From: Bacillus sp. V3B
Lineage (GTDB): Bacteria; Bacillota; Bacilli; Bacillales; Cytobacillaceae
Reading direction: 5' to 3'
Assembly: GCF_024494465.1 (NCBI RefSeq)
Contig: NZ_JAETXM010000003.1
Location: forward strand, 62,001 to 126,000
DNA length: 64,000 nt
Shown: in pieces, positions 57,103 through 64,000 of the stretch
Layout of the letters: every line of letters starts with the position of its first letter
How positions within the stretch are numbered: position 1 is the first letter of the stretch
Position numbers and translations under genes: made by a program
Notes under the pieces: generated by a model
Database searches by the model: none
Told to the model about the DNA's origin: nothing
What the model saw: only the letters and a program-made list of their open reading frames with translations

Positions 57103-57296
57103 TTTTTGTGAATATCCACAAAGTTATCCACAAAATCAACTTTATTGTCCACAATTTGTGGATAAGACTTGAGTTGTGAATGATCTTCTTTTATACTTTC
57201 AAAGGAAAATAGCTTAATGGACAACATATTTTAGAACTTTTGAAGGTGGAAGATGATGAACACAAATTATTGGTCGGTGGATAAAGTTGTGGATAG
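57066..57296. promoter_or_regulatory. DnaA-box cluster between ywlB and ywlC
   Basis: Perfect 9-mers (TTATCCACA or complement) at 57066-57074, 57124-57132 and 57157-57165. Single-mismatch boxes at 57112-57120, 57145-57153, 57276-57284 and 57288-57296. Seven boxes in 231 bases, spread over the end of ywlB, the gap and the start of ywlC. From memory, ywlC is among the stable DnaA-binding loci outside oriC in B. subtilis. Confidence 0.8.
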
Positions 57297-58299
57297 TCTG
57301 GAAAACAATCCACAAATTAAACAGGCTGCTGATCTTTTAAGAGAAAATGAGGTCGTTGCTTTTCCGACTGAAACAGTTTACGGCCTTGGAGGAAATGCGA
57401 AAAGTGATCAAGCTGTTGAGAAAATATTTGTCGCAAAAGGAAGACCGAGTGATAATCCTTTAATTGTCCATATTGCTCAACAAAGTCAACTGGATGAATT
57501 TGTTGAGCGTGTCTCAGATAAAGCTCAAACATTAATGGATCATTTTTGGCCGGGACCATTGACGGTTATTTTTAATTATAAAAAAGGTTCTCTTTCCAAA
57601 AAAGCAACAGCTGGATTGAAAACTGTTGCCGTCAGAATGCCAGATCATCCGGTTGCGATGGCGATTTTGAAAAGATGCGGGCTGCCGATTGCTGCACCAA
57701 GTGCGAATCGTTCAGGTAAGCCGAGCCCAACAACGGCGAGTCATGTAAAGGAAGACCTAGACGGAAGAATCGCTGGGATTGTGGACGGCGGAGCGACAGG
57801 TGTTGGAGTGGAATCGACTGTCATTGATTGTACAGCGAGTATTCCGGTCATTCTTCGTCCAGGTGGAGTGACGAAAGAGCAGATGGAAGCCGTTATCGGT
57901 GAGGTCCATTCTGACCCTGCATTAACGGATGCAACGGAAGCGCCAAAATCACCTGGGATGAAATATCGACACTATGCACCAGATGCGCCGCTCTCTCTTG
58001 TAGAGGGGACGAAGGAGCAGATTCAGTCATTGATTCGTGAGCGGAAGAAGGAAGGTCTAAAGGTAGGGGTTCTGACAACAAAAGAAAATGAATCCTACTA
58101 TGATGCGGATTATGTTTTCGTATGTGGGGAACGTAGATATCTCGAGACGGTGGCCAGTTCGATTTATGAAGCATTACGAAGTTTTGATAAGCAAGAAGTC
58201 GATCTTATTTATAGTGAAATGTTTCCAAATGAAGGGGTAGGAAATGCCATTATGAATCGTTTGTTAAAAGCTGCAGGTCAACGAGTGATAAAAGGATAA
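57256..58299 (+). CDS. ywlC: L-threonylcarbamoyladenylate synthase (Sua5/YwlC)
   Basis: A 347-residue enzyme making threonylcarbamoyl-AMP for the t6A37 modification of tRNAs reading ANN codons. The YrdC domain (about 20-205) has VVAFPTETVYGLGGNA, KGRPSDNPLIVHI, FWPGPLTVIF and PSANRSGKPSPTTASHV. A Sua5 C-terminal domain follows PGMKYRHYAP. The ATG at 57256 fits AGGTGG better than 57253. The first codons contain DnaA boxes. Confidence 0.95.
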   Translation: MNTNYWSVDKVVDSLENNPQIKQAADLLRENEVVAFPTETVYGLGGNAKSDQAVEKIFVAKGRPSDNPLIVHIAQQSQLDEFVERVSDKAQTLMDHFWPGPLTVIFNYKKGSLSKKATAGLKTVAVRMPDHPVAMAILKRCGLPIAAPSANRSGKPSPTTASHVKEDLDGRIAGIVDGGATGVGVESTVIDCTASIPVILRPGGVTKEQMEAVIGEVHSDPALTDATEAPKSPGMKYRHYAPDAPLSLVEGTKEQIQSLIRERKKEGLKVGVLTTKENESYYDADYVFVCGERRYLETVASSIYEALRSFDKQEVDLIYSEMFPNEGVGNAIMNRLLKAAGQRVIKG

Positions 58300-58348
58300 C
58301 TTTTTTAAGGGAAAGTCTCAATTAAGAGTTGTTGAGATGTAAGATTGG

Positions 58349-58381
58349 ACCAGGAAACAGACGTGTTCCTGGTATTTTTTT
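58349..58381 (+). terminator. terminator of ywlC
   Basis: ACCAGGAA (58349-58356) pairs with TTCCTGGT (58366-58373), then ATTTTTTT. Confidence 0.9.
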
Positions 58382-58480
58382 GAAAGATAGCTGATTTTCA
58401 AGTTATCCGTAAAAATCAGAGAGGTATCCGTTAGTTAATATTAAATGGGAAAGTATCGCGTAAATGAGTGCTTCTAAAAA

Positions 58481-58522
58481 CCTTCGGACATGCATAAGTT
58501 GAAATAGCACGTCCGAGGGGGA
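58481..58522 (+). promoter_or_regulatory. hairpin sequestering the mntP ribosome site
   Basis: CCTTCGGACATGC (58481-58493) pairs with GCACGTCCGAGGG (58507-58519), with one mismatch and one G-T pair. The 3' arm covers the start of the GAGGGGG Shine-Dalgarno sequence (58515-58521) of mntP. No T run follows, so it is not a terminator. Translational control is inferred. Confidence 0.5.
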
Positions 58523-58528
58523 ATCAAG

Positions 58529-59083
58529 ATGCCTGAAGTCATTGGGGAAATCGTCACAATTATTATAATGGCCTTTGCACTTGGAATGGATGCCTTTTCT
58601 ATTAGTTTAGGAATGGGGATGTATAGGCTAGGTCTAAGACAAGTTTTCAAAATTGGAGTAACGATCGGAATCTTTCATATTTTTATGCCGCTCTTTGGAA
58701 TCATTGCGGGTCGATTTTTATCGGAACAATTTGGCCATATTGCTGCATATATCGGTGGGGCTCTATTGCTAATACTAGGCGTGCAAATGATATGGTCAAG
58801 CCTCGGAAAACAGGAAGGGAGCCTAATGACACCAGTTGGATACGGCCTATTTGTTTTTGCGCTAAGTGTCAGCCTTGATAGCTTCTCTGTTGGATTATCT
58901 TTAGGTATATATGGCGCACAAACCGTTCTTGTCCTTATTTGCTTTGGAGCAGGTGCGACCCTTTTATCTTGGCTTGGACTCATGATTGGACGAAGAGTTC
59001 ATGCATTGCTTGGCAAATATAGTGAAGTATTTGGCGGAGCGATACTGCTTTTCTTTGGGATTAAGTTACTATTCCCGCTCTAA
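58529..59083 (+). CDS. mntP: manganese efflux pump MntP
   Basis: A 184-residue membrane protein of the MntP/YebN family with six helices arranged as two repeats. Each repeat carries the Asp motif: [13 protein letters not shown] and [14 protein letters not shown]. It exports Mn(II). GAGGGGG precedes the ATG and lies in a hairpin. Position matches ywlD of B. subtilis. No yybP-ykoY riboswitch was recognised upstream. Confidence 0.93.
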   Translation: MPEVIGEIVTIIIMAFALGMDAFSISLGMGMYRLGLRQVFKIGVTIGIFHIFMPLFGIIAGRFLSEQFGHIAAYIGGALLLILGVQMIWSSLGKQEGSLMTPVGYGLFVFALSVSLDSFSVGLSLGIYGAQTVLVLICFGAGATLLSWLGLMIGRRVHALLGKYSEVFGGAILLFFGIKLLFPL

Positions 59084-59271
59084 CCTAAGTAATTAAGTTA
59101 AAAGACACCTGTTAATGGGTGTTTTTTTAGGAGTAGAAGGTAGTGCCTGCTTCTTTCCATTCGTATTTTAGAAGAAGTGATTTCAAGTTGTAAAAATTAG
59201 AAAAAGATTCAAACGATGTCTATGGAACTAGCTTAAATTATCATATAATGAAATAAAGGGAGATGTTTTAA

Positions 59272-59718
59272 ATGACTCGTGTTTTATTTGTTTGTACGGG
59301 CAATACGTGTAGAAGTCCGATGGCGGAAGCATTACTCAAAAGTATGGAGCTTCCAGGAATTGAGGTTTGTTCTGCAGGAATCTATGCTGAAAATGGGAGT
59401 GCCGCTTCAACGAATGCGAAAAAGGTACTGGATAAGCAAGCGATCCCTCATGATCATCAATCTTCGATGTTAACGGACAAGCTGGTAGAGGGGGCTGATT
59501 ATATCTTAACCATGACACTAGGACATAAATCAGCAGTCATGAACAGATTTCCAAACGCTCACCTTAAAACGTTTACACTAAAGGAATTTGCCCAATTAAA
59601 TGGGAATCAAGATATTGCCGATCCATTCGGTGGATCAGAAGACATGTATCGAGCCGCTTTTTCTGAAATCAAGGAGGCTATTGAAAAAATAGTGGAAAGA
59701 TTAAAGGAAAATACATAA
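59272..59718 (+). CDS. ywlE: protein-arginine phosphatase YwlE
   Basis: A 148-residue low-molecular-weight phosphatase. P-loop CTGNTCRSP with nucleophile Cys8 and Arg14; the Thr at position 12 corresponds to the residue that gives specificity for phospho-arginine in YwlE. The general acid Asp lies in IADPFGG. It removes phospho-arginine marks made by McsB in the protein degradation and stress pathway. AAAGGGAG precedes the ATG. Confidence 0.95.
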   Translation: MTRVLFVCTGNTCRSPMAEALLKSMELPGIEVCSAGIYAENGSAASTNAKKVLDKQAIPHDHQSSMLTDKLVEGADYILTMTLGHKSAVMNRFPNAHLKTFTLKEFAQLNGNQDIADPFGGSEDMYRAAFSEIKEAIEKIVERLKENT

Positions 59719-59926
59719 AAGAACAAGCTGAAAAGTTAAAACGTACGATTGCAAGATTTAAGATATAAGAATAGTATGTAAGCGCAGATATCGTACAGAT
59801 GTCTGTGTTTTTTATGGGACACTGATTATTATTTTTTTAGAAGAATGAAGAAGTCTTTTTTATTCGCTGTGAATATGGCAATATAAAGATAAGGTCAAAT
59901 GATACTCAATAATGGGGGGTTATTTT

Positions 59927-60367
59927 ATGAAAATAGCAATTGCATCAGATCATGGCGGCGTGAACATTCGTGAAGAAATCAAAAAACTAATGGATGAATT
60001 AGGAATGGAATATCAAGACTTTGGCTGTGAATGTGGCGAGTCTGTAGACTATCCTGATTATGCTTTACCAGTAGCGGAAAAGGTAGCAAGTGGCGAATTT
60101 GATAGAGGAATCTTGATTTGTGGGACAGGCATTGGCATGAGTATCGCAGCCAATAAAGTACAGGGAATCCGTTGTGCCCTTGTACATGATTGTTTCACCG
60201 CTAAAGTAACGCGTGAACATAATGATAGCAATATTCTTGCTATGGGAGAGCGTGTCATTGGACCGGGTCTCGCACGAGAAATTGCGCAAATATGGTTAAC
60301 AAGTGAATTTGAAGGCGGACGTCACGCAAACCGAGTTGGAAAAATAACGGAGTATGAAAGTAAATAG
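59927..60367 (+). CDS. rpiB: ribose-5-phosphate isomerase B
   Basis: A 146-residue isomerase linking ribose 5-phosphate and ribulose 5-phosphate. Motifs are MKIAIASDHGGVNIREEIK, SVDYPDYALPVAEKVASGE, GILICGTGIGMSIAANK (with catalytic Cys) and RVIGPGLAREI. The ATG at 59927 is taken with GGGGGGT upstream; the ATG at 59912 overlaps this site. It corresponds to ywlF of B. subtilis. Confidence 0.95.
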   Translation: MKIAIASDHGGVNIREEIKKLMDELGMEYQDFGCECGESVDYPDYALPVAEKVASGEFDRGILICGTGIGMSIAANKVQGIRCALVHDCFTAKVTREHNDSNILAMGERVIGPGLAREIAQIWLTSEFEGGRHANRVGKITEYESK

Positions 60368-60510
60368 GGATAAGCTTGAAAGGTTTACGAGAAAATATAC
60401 AAGAGTCTATGAGAAACAATGATGTACATATTTTAATTGTATGAATGGTAAAGATTCCATTCTACGAGTAACCATGATAAACATCTGTAAGACTAAAGGG
60501 AGATGTTTAA

Positions 60511-61080
60511 ATGAATACAAACACCATTAAAGAACAAACAGCCCAAATTCTTACTGAGTTTGGGCAGCAAGCAGGATTAGGAAAGCAGCATGTTCTTGTC
60601 ATAGGCTGTAGTACAAGTGAAGTGTGTGGTGGGAAAATTGGAACATCTGGTACCAGTGAGGTAGCCGAAGTTCTGTTTACAGAGCTGCAGAAATTTCATA
60701 AGGATTATGGTGTGGCTCTTGCTTTTCAATGCTGTGAACATTTAAATCGAGCATTAGTAGTGGAAAGAGAAACAGCTGAAAAATATTTTCTGGAAATCGT
60801 ATCGGTAGTGCCTGTCCGTAAAGCAGGTGGTGCGATGGCTACCTATGCTTTTGAACATATGGTCGATCCTGTTGTGGTGGAATTTATTAAAGCAGACGCA
60901 GGGATTGATATTGGTGACACCTTGATTGGGATGCACTTAAAACATGTAGCTGTTCCGATTCGTACGTCTACCCATTCGATTGGAAAGGCTCATGTGACAA
61001 TGGCTAAAGTGCGGTCGAAACTAATTGGTGGCGAGCGGGCAGTGTATGAAGTGACAAAATTCAATCAATCTTGCTATTAG
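60511..61080 (+). CDS. ywlG: YwlG family protein (UPF0340, DUF436)
   Basis: A 189-residue protein with [16 protein letters not shown] near residue 31 and [16 protein letters not shown] in the middle, followed by [18 protein letters not shown]. These are the marks of the UPF0340 family, which has an alpha/beta fold. AAAGGGAG precedes the ATG. Always near rpiB and glyA in Bacillus; function unknown. Confidence 0.9.
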   Translation: MNTNTIKEQTAQILTEFGQQAGLGKQHVLVIGCSTSEVCGGKIGTSGTSEVAEVLFTELQKFHKDYGVALAFQCCEHLNRALVVERETAEKYFLEIVSVVPVRKAGGAMATYAFEHMVDPVVVEFIKADAGIDIGDTLIGMHLKHVAVPIRTSTHSIGKAHVTMAKVRSKLIGGERAVYEVTKFNQSCY

Positions 61081-61225
61081 GACAAGTGAAATAAGTCGAA
61101 AAAAGTAGAATTAACAGTTTTTTTAAGAATGTTTATTCATTGTTCTTGTAAAACGTGTTAAGATTGAAATAGTGATTATTTTTAATAAGTATAAATTTTT
61201 TCGGGATTGAAAGAGGAGGATATTA

Positions 61226-62467
61226 ATGAAACACGTAGCTCAGCAGGATGGGAAAGTTTACCAAGCGATACAACAAGAGCTTGGTCGTCAACGTTCAAAA
61301 ATCGAACTCATTGCATCGGAAAACTTTGTGAGCGAAGCCGTTATGGAAGCACAAGGTTCCGTTTTAACCAATAAATATGCTGAAGGATATCCAGCAAAGC
61401 GCTATTATGGTGGCTGCGAATATGTAGATATCGTTGAAGATATTGCTCGTGATCGCGCGAAGGAAATCTTTGGTGCTGAGCACGTCAATGTACAACCTCA
61501 CTCTGGTGCTCAAGCGAATATGGCTGTTTATTTTACGATTTTAGAGCCAGGTGACACTGTTTTAGGAATGAACCTTTCTCATGGTGGTCACTTAACGCAT
61601 GGTAGCCCAGTAAACTTTAGTGGCGTTCAATACAATTTTGTTGATTATGGTGTGGATAAAGAAGGTCAGCGTATTAATTACGAGGATGTATTAGAGAAAG
61701 CACGTGAACATAAACCAAAATTGATCGTTGCTGGTGCAAGTGCCTATCCTCGTGAGATTGACTTCAAAAAGTTCCGTGAAATCGCTGATGAAGTAGGAGC
61801 TTATTTAATGGTTGATATGGCCCATATCGCTGGTCTTGTTGCAGCTGGTCAACATCAAAATCCAGTTCCTTATGCTGATTTCGTGACAACGACTACGCAT
61901 AAAACATTACGTGGTCCACGTGGTGGTATGATCCTATGTAAAGAAGAGTTTGCAAAGAAAATTGACAAGTCTATTTTCCCTGGAATTCAAGGTGGCCCAT
62001 TGATGCATGTAATTGCAGCAAAAGCAGTGGCTCTTGGTGAAGTTCAAGAAGATAGCTTTAAAGAATATGCGAAGAATATCATCGCAAATGCAAAACAATT
62101 AGCAGAAGGATTACAAAAAGAAGGATTAGAACTTGTTTCTGGCGGAACAGACAATCATCTATTATTAGTGGATGTTCGCTCTCTTGGTTTAACAGGTAAA
62201 GTAGCTGAGAAAGTGCTTGATGAAGTGGGCATCACGGTAAATAAAAATACGATTCCTTATGATCCAGAAAAACCATTTGTCACAAGTGGTGTTCGTATCG
62301 GAACGGCGGCTGTTACTTCTCGCGGCTTCGGAGCGGAAGAAATGAACGAAATTGCATCCATTATTGGTTTTACTTTGAAAAATCATGAGGATGAAGCGAA
62401 GTTAAAAGAAGCAGCACAACGTGTTGAAGATCTAACAAGCAAGTTCTCTTTGTATCCAGAGTATTAA
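61226..62467 (+). CDS. glyA: serine hydroxymethyltransferase
   Basis: A 413-residue PLP enzyme that converts serine and tetrahydrofolate to glycine and methylene-tetrahydrofolate. It has [40 protein letters not shown], the PLP-Lys in [14 protein letters not shown] and [22 protein letters not shown] precedes the ATG. No PurR box or other regulator site was recognised in the 145-base leader. Confidence 0.98.
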   Translation: MKHVAQQDGKVYQAIQQELGRQRSKIELIASENFVSEAVMEAQGSVLTNKYAEGYPAKRYYGGCEYVDIVEDIARDRAKEIFGAEHVNVQPHSGAQANMAVYFTILEPGDTVLGMNLSHGGHLTHGSPVNFSGVQYNFVDYGVDKEGQRINYEDVLEKAREHKPKLIVAGASAYPREIDFKKFREIADEVGAYLMVDMAHIAGLVAAGQHQNPVPYADFVTTTTHKTLRGPRGGMILCKEEFAKKIDKSIFPGIQGGPLMHVIAAKAVALGEVQEDSFKEYAKNIIANAKQLAEGLQKEGLELVSGGTDNHLLLVDVRSLGLTGKVAEKVLDEVGITVNKNTIPYDPEKPFVTSGVRIGTAAVTSRGFGAEEMNEIASIIGFTLKNHEDEAKLKEAAQRVEDLTSKFSLYPEY

Positions 62468-62477
62468 TAAATAGAAT

Positions 62478-62506
62478 GCTGGCCTCATGGGTCAGCTTCT
62501 TTTTTG
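62478..62506 (+). terminator. terminator of glyA
   Basis: GCTGGCC pairs with GGGTCAGC over a TCAT loop, followed by TTCTTTTTT. Confidence 0.8.
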
Positions 62507-62607
62507 ATCGGACCTTTTACTTGTAGATGAAGAAGTCACGCCTTAAGCATTTCGCAGCTGATCACGGCGTCTCCACTTTTCTTCATTTTTACACTTTACC
62601 GATCGAG

Positions 62608-62636
62608 TTGCTCTTAGCGTTTTTTTTCTGTAAAAT
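62608..62636 (+). promoter_or_regulatory. sigma-A promoter of upp
   Basis: TTGCTC (62608-62613), 17 bases, TAAAAT (62631-62636), about 65 bases before the upp start. Confidence 0.6.
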
Positions 62637-62700
62637 GAGACGAAGTGAAAATAGGCTATGATTTTACAAATTAGATAGCCTTCATAAAGGAGCGATTCTA

Positions 62701-63330
62701 GTGGCAAAAGTATTTGTTTTTGATCATCCACTTATTCAGCATAAACTTACATATATTCGACAAAAGAATACAGGGACAAAGGAATTCAGAGAATTGGTTG
62801 ACGAAGTGGCTACTTTGATGGCTTTCGAAATTACTCGTGACATGTCTTTAGAAGAAATTGAAATTGAAACACCGGTAACCGTAACAAAGTCAAAAGTGCT
62901 TTCTGGTAAGAAAATCGGGATTGTTCCGATCTTGCGTGCAGGAATCGGTATGGTTGATGGGGTTCTAAAATTAATTCCGGCGGCAAAAGTAGGGCATGTC
63001 GGTTTATATCGCGATCCAGAGACATTAACACCCGTTGAATATTATGTGAAACTTCCAAGCGATGTAGAAGAAAGAGACTTCATTGTGGTAGATCCAATGC
63101 TTGCGACAGGAGGGTCTGCGATTGCAGCGATTAACTCGTTAAAGAGTCGCGGTGGGAAAAGCATTAAGTTCATGTGCTTGATTGCTGCTCCAGAAGGCGT
63201 AGAAGCATTAAAAGAAGCTCATCCTGATGTCGATATTTATATCGCTGCTCTTGATGAGAAATTAAATGATCACGGCTATATCATTCCAGGTCTAGGCGAC
63301 GCCGGTGACCGCTTATTTGGCACGAAGTAA
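62701..63330 (+). CDS. upp: uracil phosphoribosyltransferase
   Basis: A 209-residue salvage enzyme making UMP from uracil and PRPP. Motifs: [37 protein letters not shown], the PRPP loop [11 protein letters not shown] and the uracil-binding end [16 protein letters not shown]. The start is GTG with AAGGAG upstream. Intact and of normal length. Confidence 0.98.
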   Translation: MAKVFVFDHPLIQHKLTYIRQKNTGTKEFRELVDEVATLMAFEITRDMSLEEIEIETPVTVTKSKVLSGKKIGIVPILRAGIGMVDGVLKLIPAAKVGHVGLYRDPETLTPVEYYVKLPSDVEERDFIVVDPMLATGGSAIAAINSLKSRGGKSIKFMCLIAAPEGVEALKEAHPDVDIYIAALDEKLNDHGYIIPGLGDAGDRLFGTK

Positions 63331-63475
63331 AACGAAAAGCGGAAGTGGCTCGCCCAGGGACGACATGCTTAAGATGGTTCGGGGGGAAGGTTGTTTTTTA
63401 ACCTTCACATCCGAAACAGCTTAAGACCTCGAGTCCCTAGCCACAGGAGCTGGATAAACGAAAAGCGGAAGTGGC
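63331..63475 (+). repeat. GACAAGCTTAAGACCTCGAG-family repeat
   Basis: AAAACGAAAAGCGGAAGTGG, GGGACGACATGCTTAAG, a GGGGAAGGTTG/AACCTTC hairpin, CAGCTTAAGACCTCGAGTCC and CTAGCCACAGGAGCTGG, then a second AAACGAAAAGCGGAAGTGG. The flanking duplicate suggests the unit is bounded by GAAAAGCGG. Confidence 0.65.
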
Positions 63476-63534
63476 TTGACGGAGGAATGTTGACGTCAGC
63501 CAATTTTTAATAAGATAAAGAGAGGGTGTTATTA

Positions 63535-64000
63535 GTGAATCGCCCAATAAAAGTGATGACCATTTTTGGGACAAGACCAGAAGCAATCAAAATGGCTCCG
63601 CTCGTACTCGAATTGCAAAAACACCCTGAGCATTTTGAATCCATCGTAACCGTAACGGCTCAACACCGACAAATGCTTGATCAAGTATTAAGCATTTTTG
63701 AGATTGTTCCTGACTATGACTTAAATATTATGAAGGATCGACAAACCTTAATCGGTGTGACCACACGTGCACTTGAAGGACTGGATAAAGTCATGAAAGA
63801 AGTAAAACCAGATATCGTGTTAGTTCATGGTGATACATCGACAACCTTTGTAGCTAGTCTTGCAGCCTTCTATAATCAAATTACTGTCGGTCATGTAGAA
63901 GCAGGTCTTCGAACATGGAATAAATATTCGCCGTTTCCAGAGGAGATGAATCGCCAACTAACAGGTGTGATAGCGGATCTGCATTTTTCACCAACTTCAA
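63535..64000 (+). CDS. mnaA: UDP-N-acetylglucosamine 2-epimerase, 3' end cut off by window
   Basis: Open frame of 155 codons running off the window, starting at GTG with GAGAGGG ten bases upstream. It begins [27 protein letters not shown], the UDP-GlcNAc 2-epimerase signature, then [40 protein letters not shown] and [11 protein letters not shown]. The enzyme makes UDP-ManNAc for teichoic acid linkage units or capsule. Only the N-terminal part is visible. Confidence 0.93.
   Translation, partial: MNRPIKVMTIFGTRPEAIKMAPLVLELQKHPEHFESIVTVTAQHRQMLDQVLSIFEIVPDYDLNIMKDRQTLIGVTTRALEGLDKVMKEVKPDIVLVHGDTSTTFVASLAAFYNQITVGHVEAGLRTWNKYSPFPEEMNRQLTGVIADLHFSPTS

Noticed and set aside
58300-58528. Possible yybP-ykoY manganese riboswitch upstream of mntP
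   Set aside because: None of the conserved core words of that riboswitch were found; only the RBS hairpin remains.

Overview
The window is a low-GC, gene-dense chromosomal segment from an endospore-forming Bacillaceae bacterium (Bacillus or a close relative). Sporulation genes (spo0F, spoIIR, rsfA, gerQ, a sporulation-type class A PBP) sit among housekeeping genes in the order known from the Bacillus subtilis ywd-ywf-ywh-ywj-ywl region. No tRNA, rRNA, CRISPR array or prophage was seen.

Region 1 (1-10 kb) is accessory and metal-related. It starts with the 3' part of an OmpR-type response regulator followed by three small membrane or exported proteins. Next come a YdhK-type lipoprotein, csoR-copZ, copA and a 43-residue membrane peptide. 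On the minus strand are a second small exported Met/His-rich protein and an operon of histidine kinase, response regulator and a NusG domain II gene. That last gene is split by a 417-bp IS200/IS605-type element with no transposase or TnpB gene but with a structured RNA region. Three promoters here (lipoprotein, small exported protein, kinase operon) share one architecture: a TCTGCA-like direct repeat with 11-bp spacing, 11 nt upstream of the -10. This suggests a local regulon of the kinase/regulator pair.

Region 2 (10-30 kb) is conserved backbone: ywdI-ywdK, gerQ, hemQ (coproheme decarboxylase), pta, lipL, rsfA, a DUF1450 protein, ywfO, ywgA, ywhB-ywhC-ywhD, pbpG-like, speE-speB (spermidine), ywiB-argS, uvsE and a cardiolipin synthase. 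Structured interspersed repeats lie between many of them.

Region 3 (30-42 kb) is an acyl-CoA catabolic block: fadF, thiolase, 3-hydroxyacyl-CoA dehydrogenase, two acyl-CoA dehydrogenases, a TetR regulator and fused isobutyryl-CoA mutase (icmF). A cre-like site and a candidate TetR operator precede the thiolase. The set would carry out oxidation of short or branched acyl-CoAs, with IcmF interconverting isobutyryl- and n-butyryl-CoA.

Region 4 (42-64 kb) is backbone again: rpoE (delta), pyrG with a reiterative-transcription attenuator, ywjG, spo0F, fbaA, fsa, murA, glpX, rho, rpmE, prfA, prmC, spoIIR with an intragenic 4x33-residue repeat, ywlB, a DnaA-box cluster, ywlC, mntP, ywlE, rpiB, ywlG, glyA, upp and the start of mnaA. 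The tdk gene found between rpmE and prfA in B. subtilis is absent.

At least four families of dispersed non-coding repeats are present: an IS605-type mini-element, a 190-285 bp multi-hairpin repeat, a GGTGCCTGACACC hairpin and a GACAAGCTTAAGACCTCGAG family. They sit mainly at transcription-unit ends. The best candidates for undescribed biology are the TCTGCA regulon with its paralogous small exported proteins, the transposase-less RNA-bearing element and the modular hairpin repeat.
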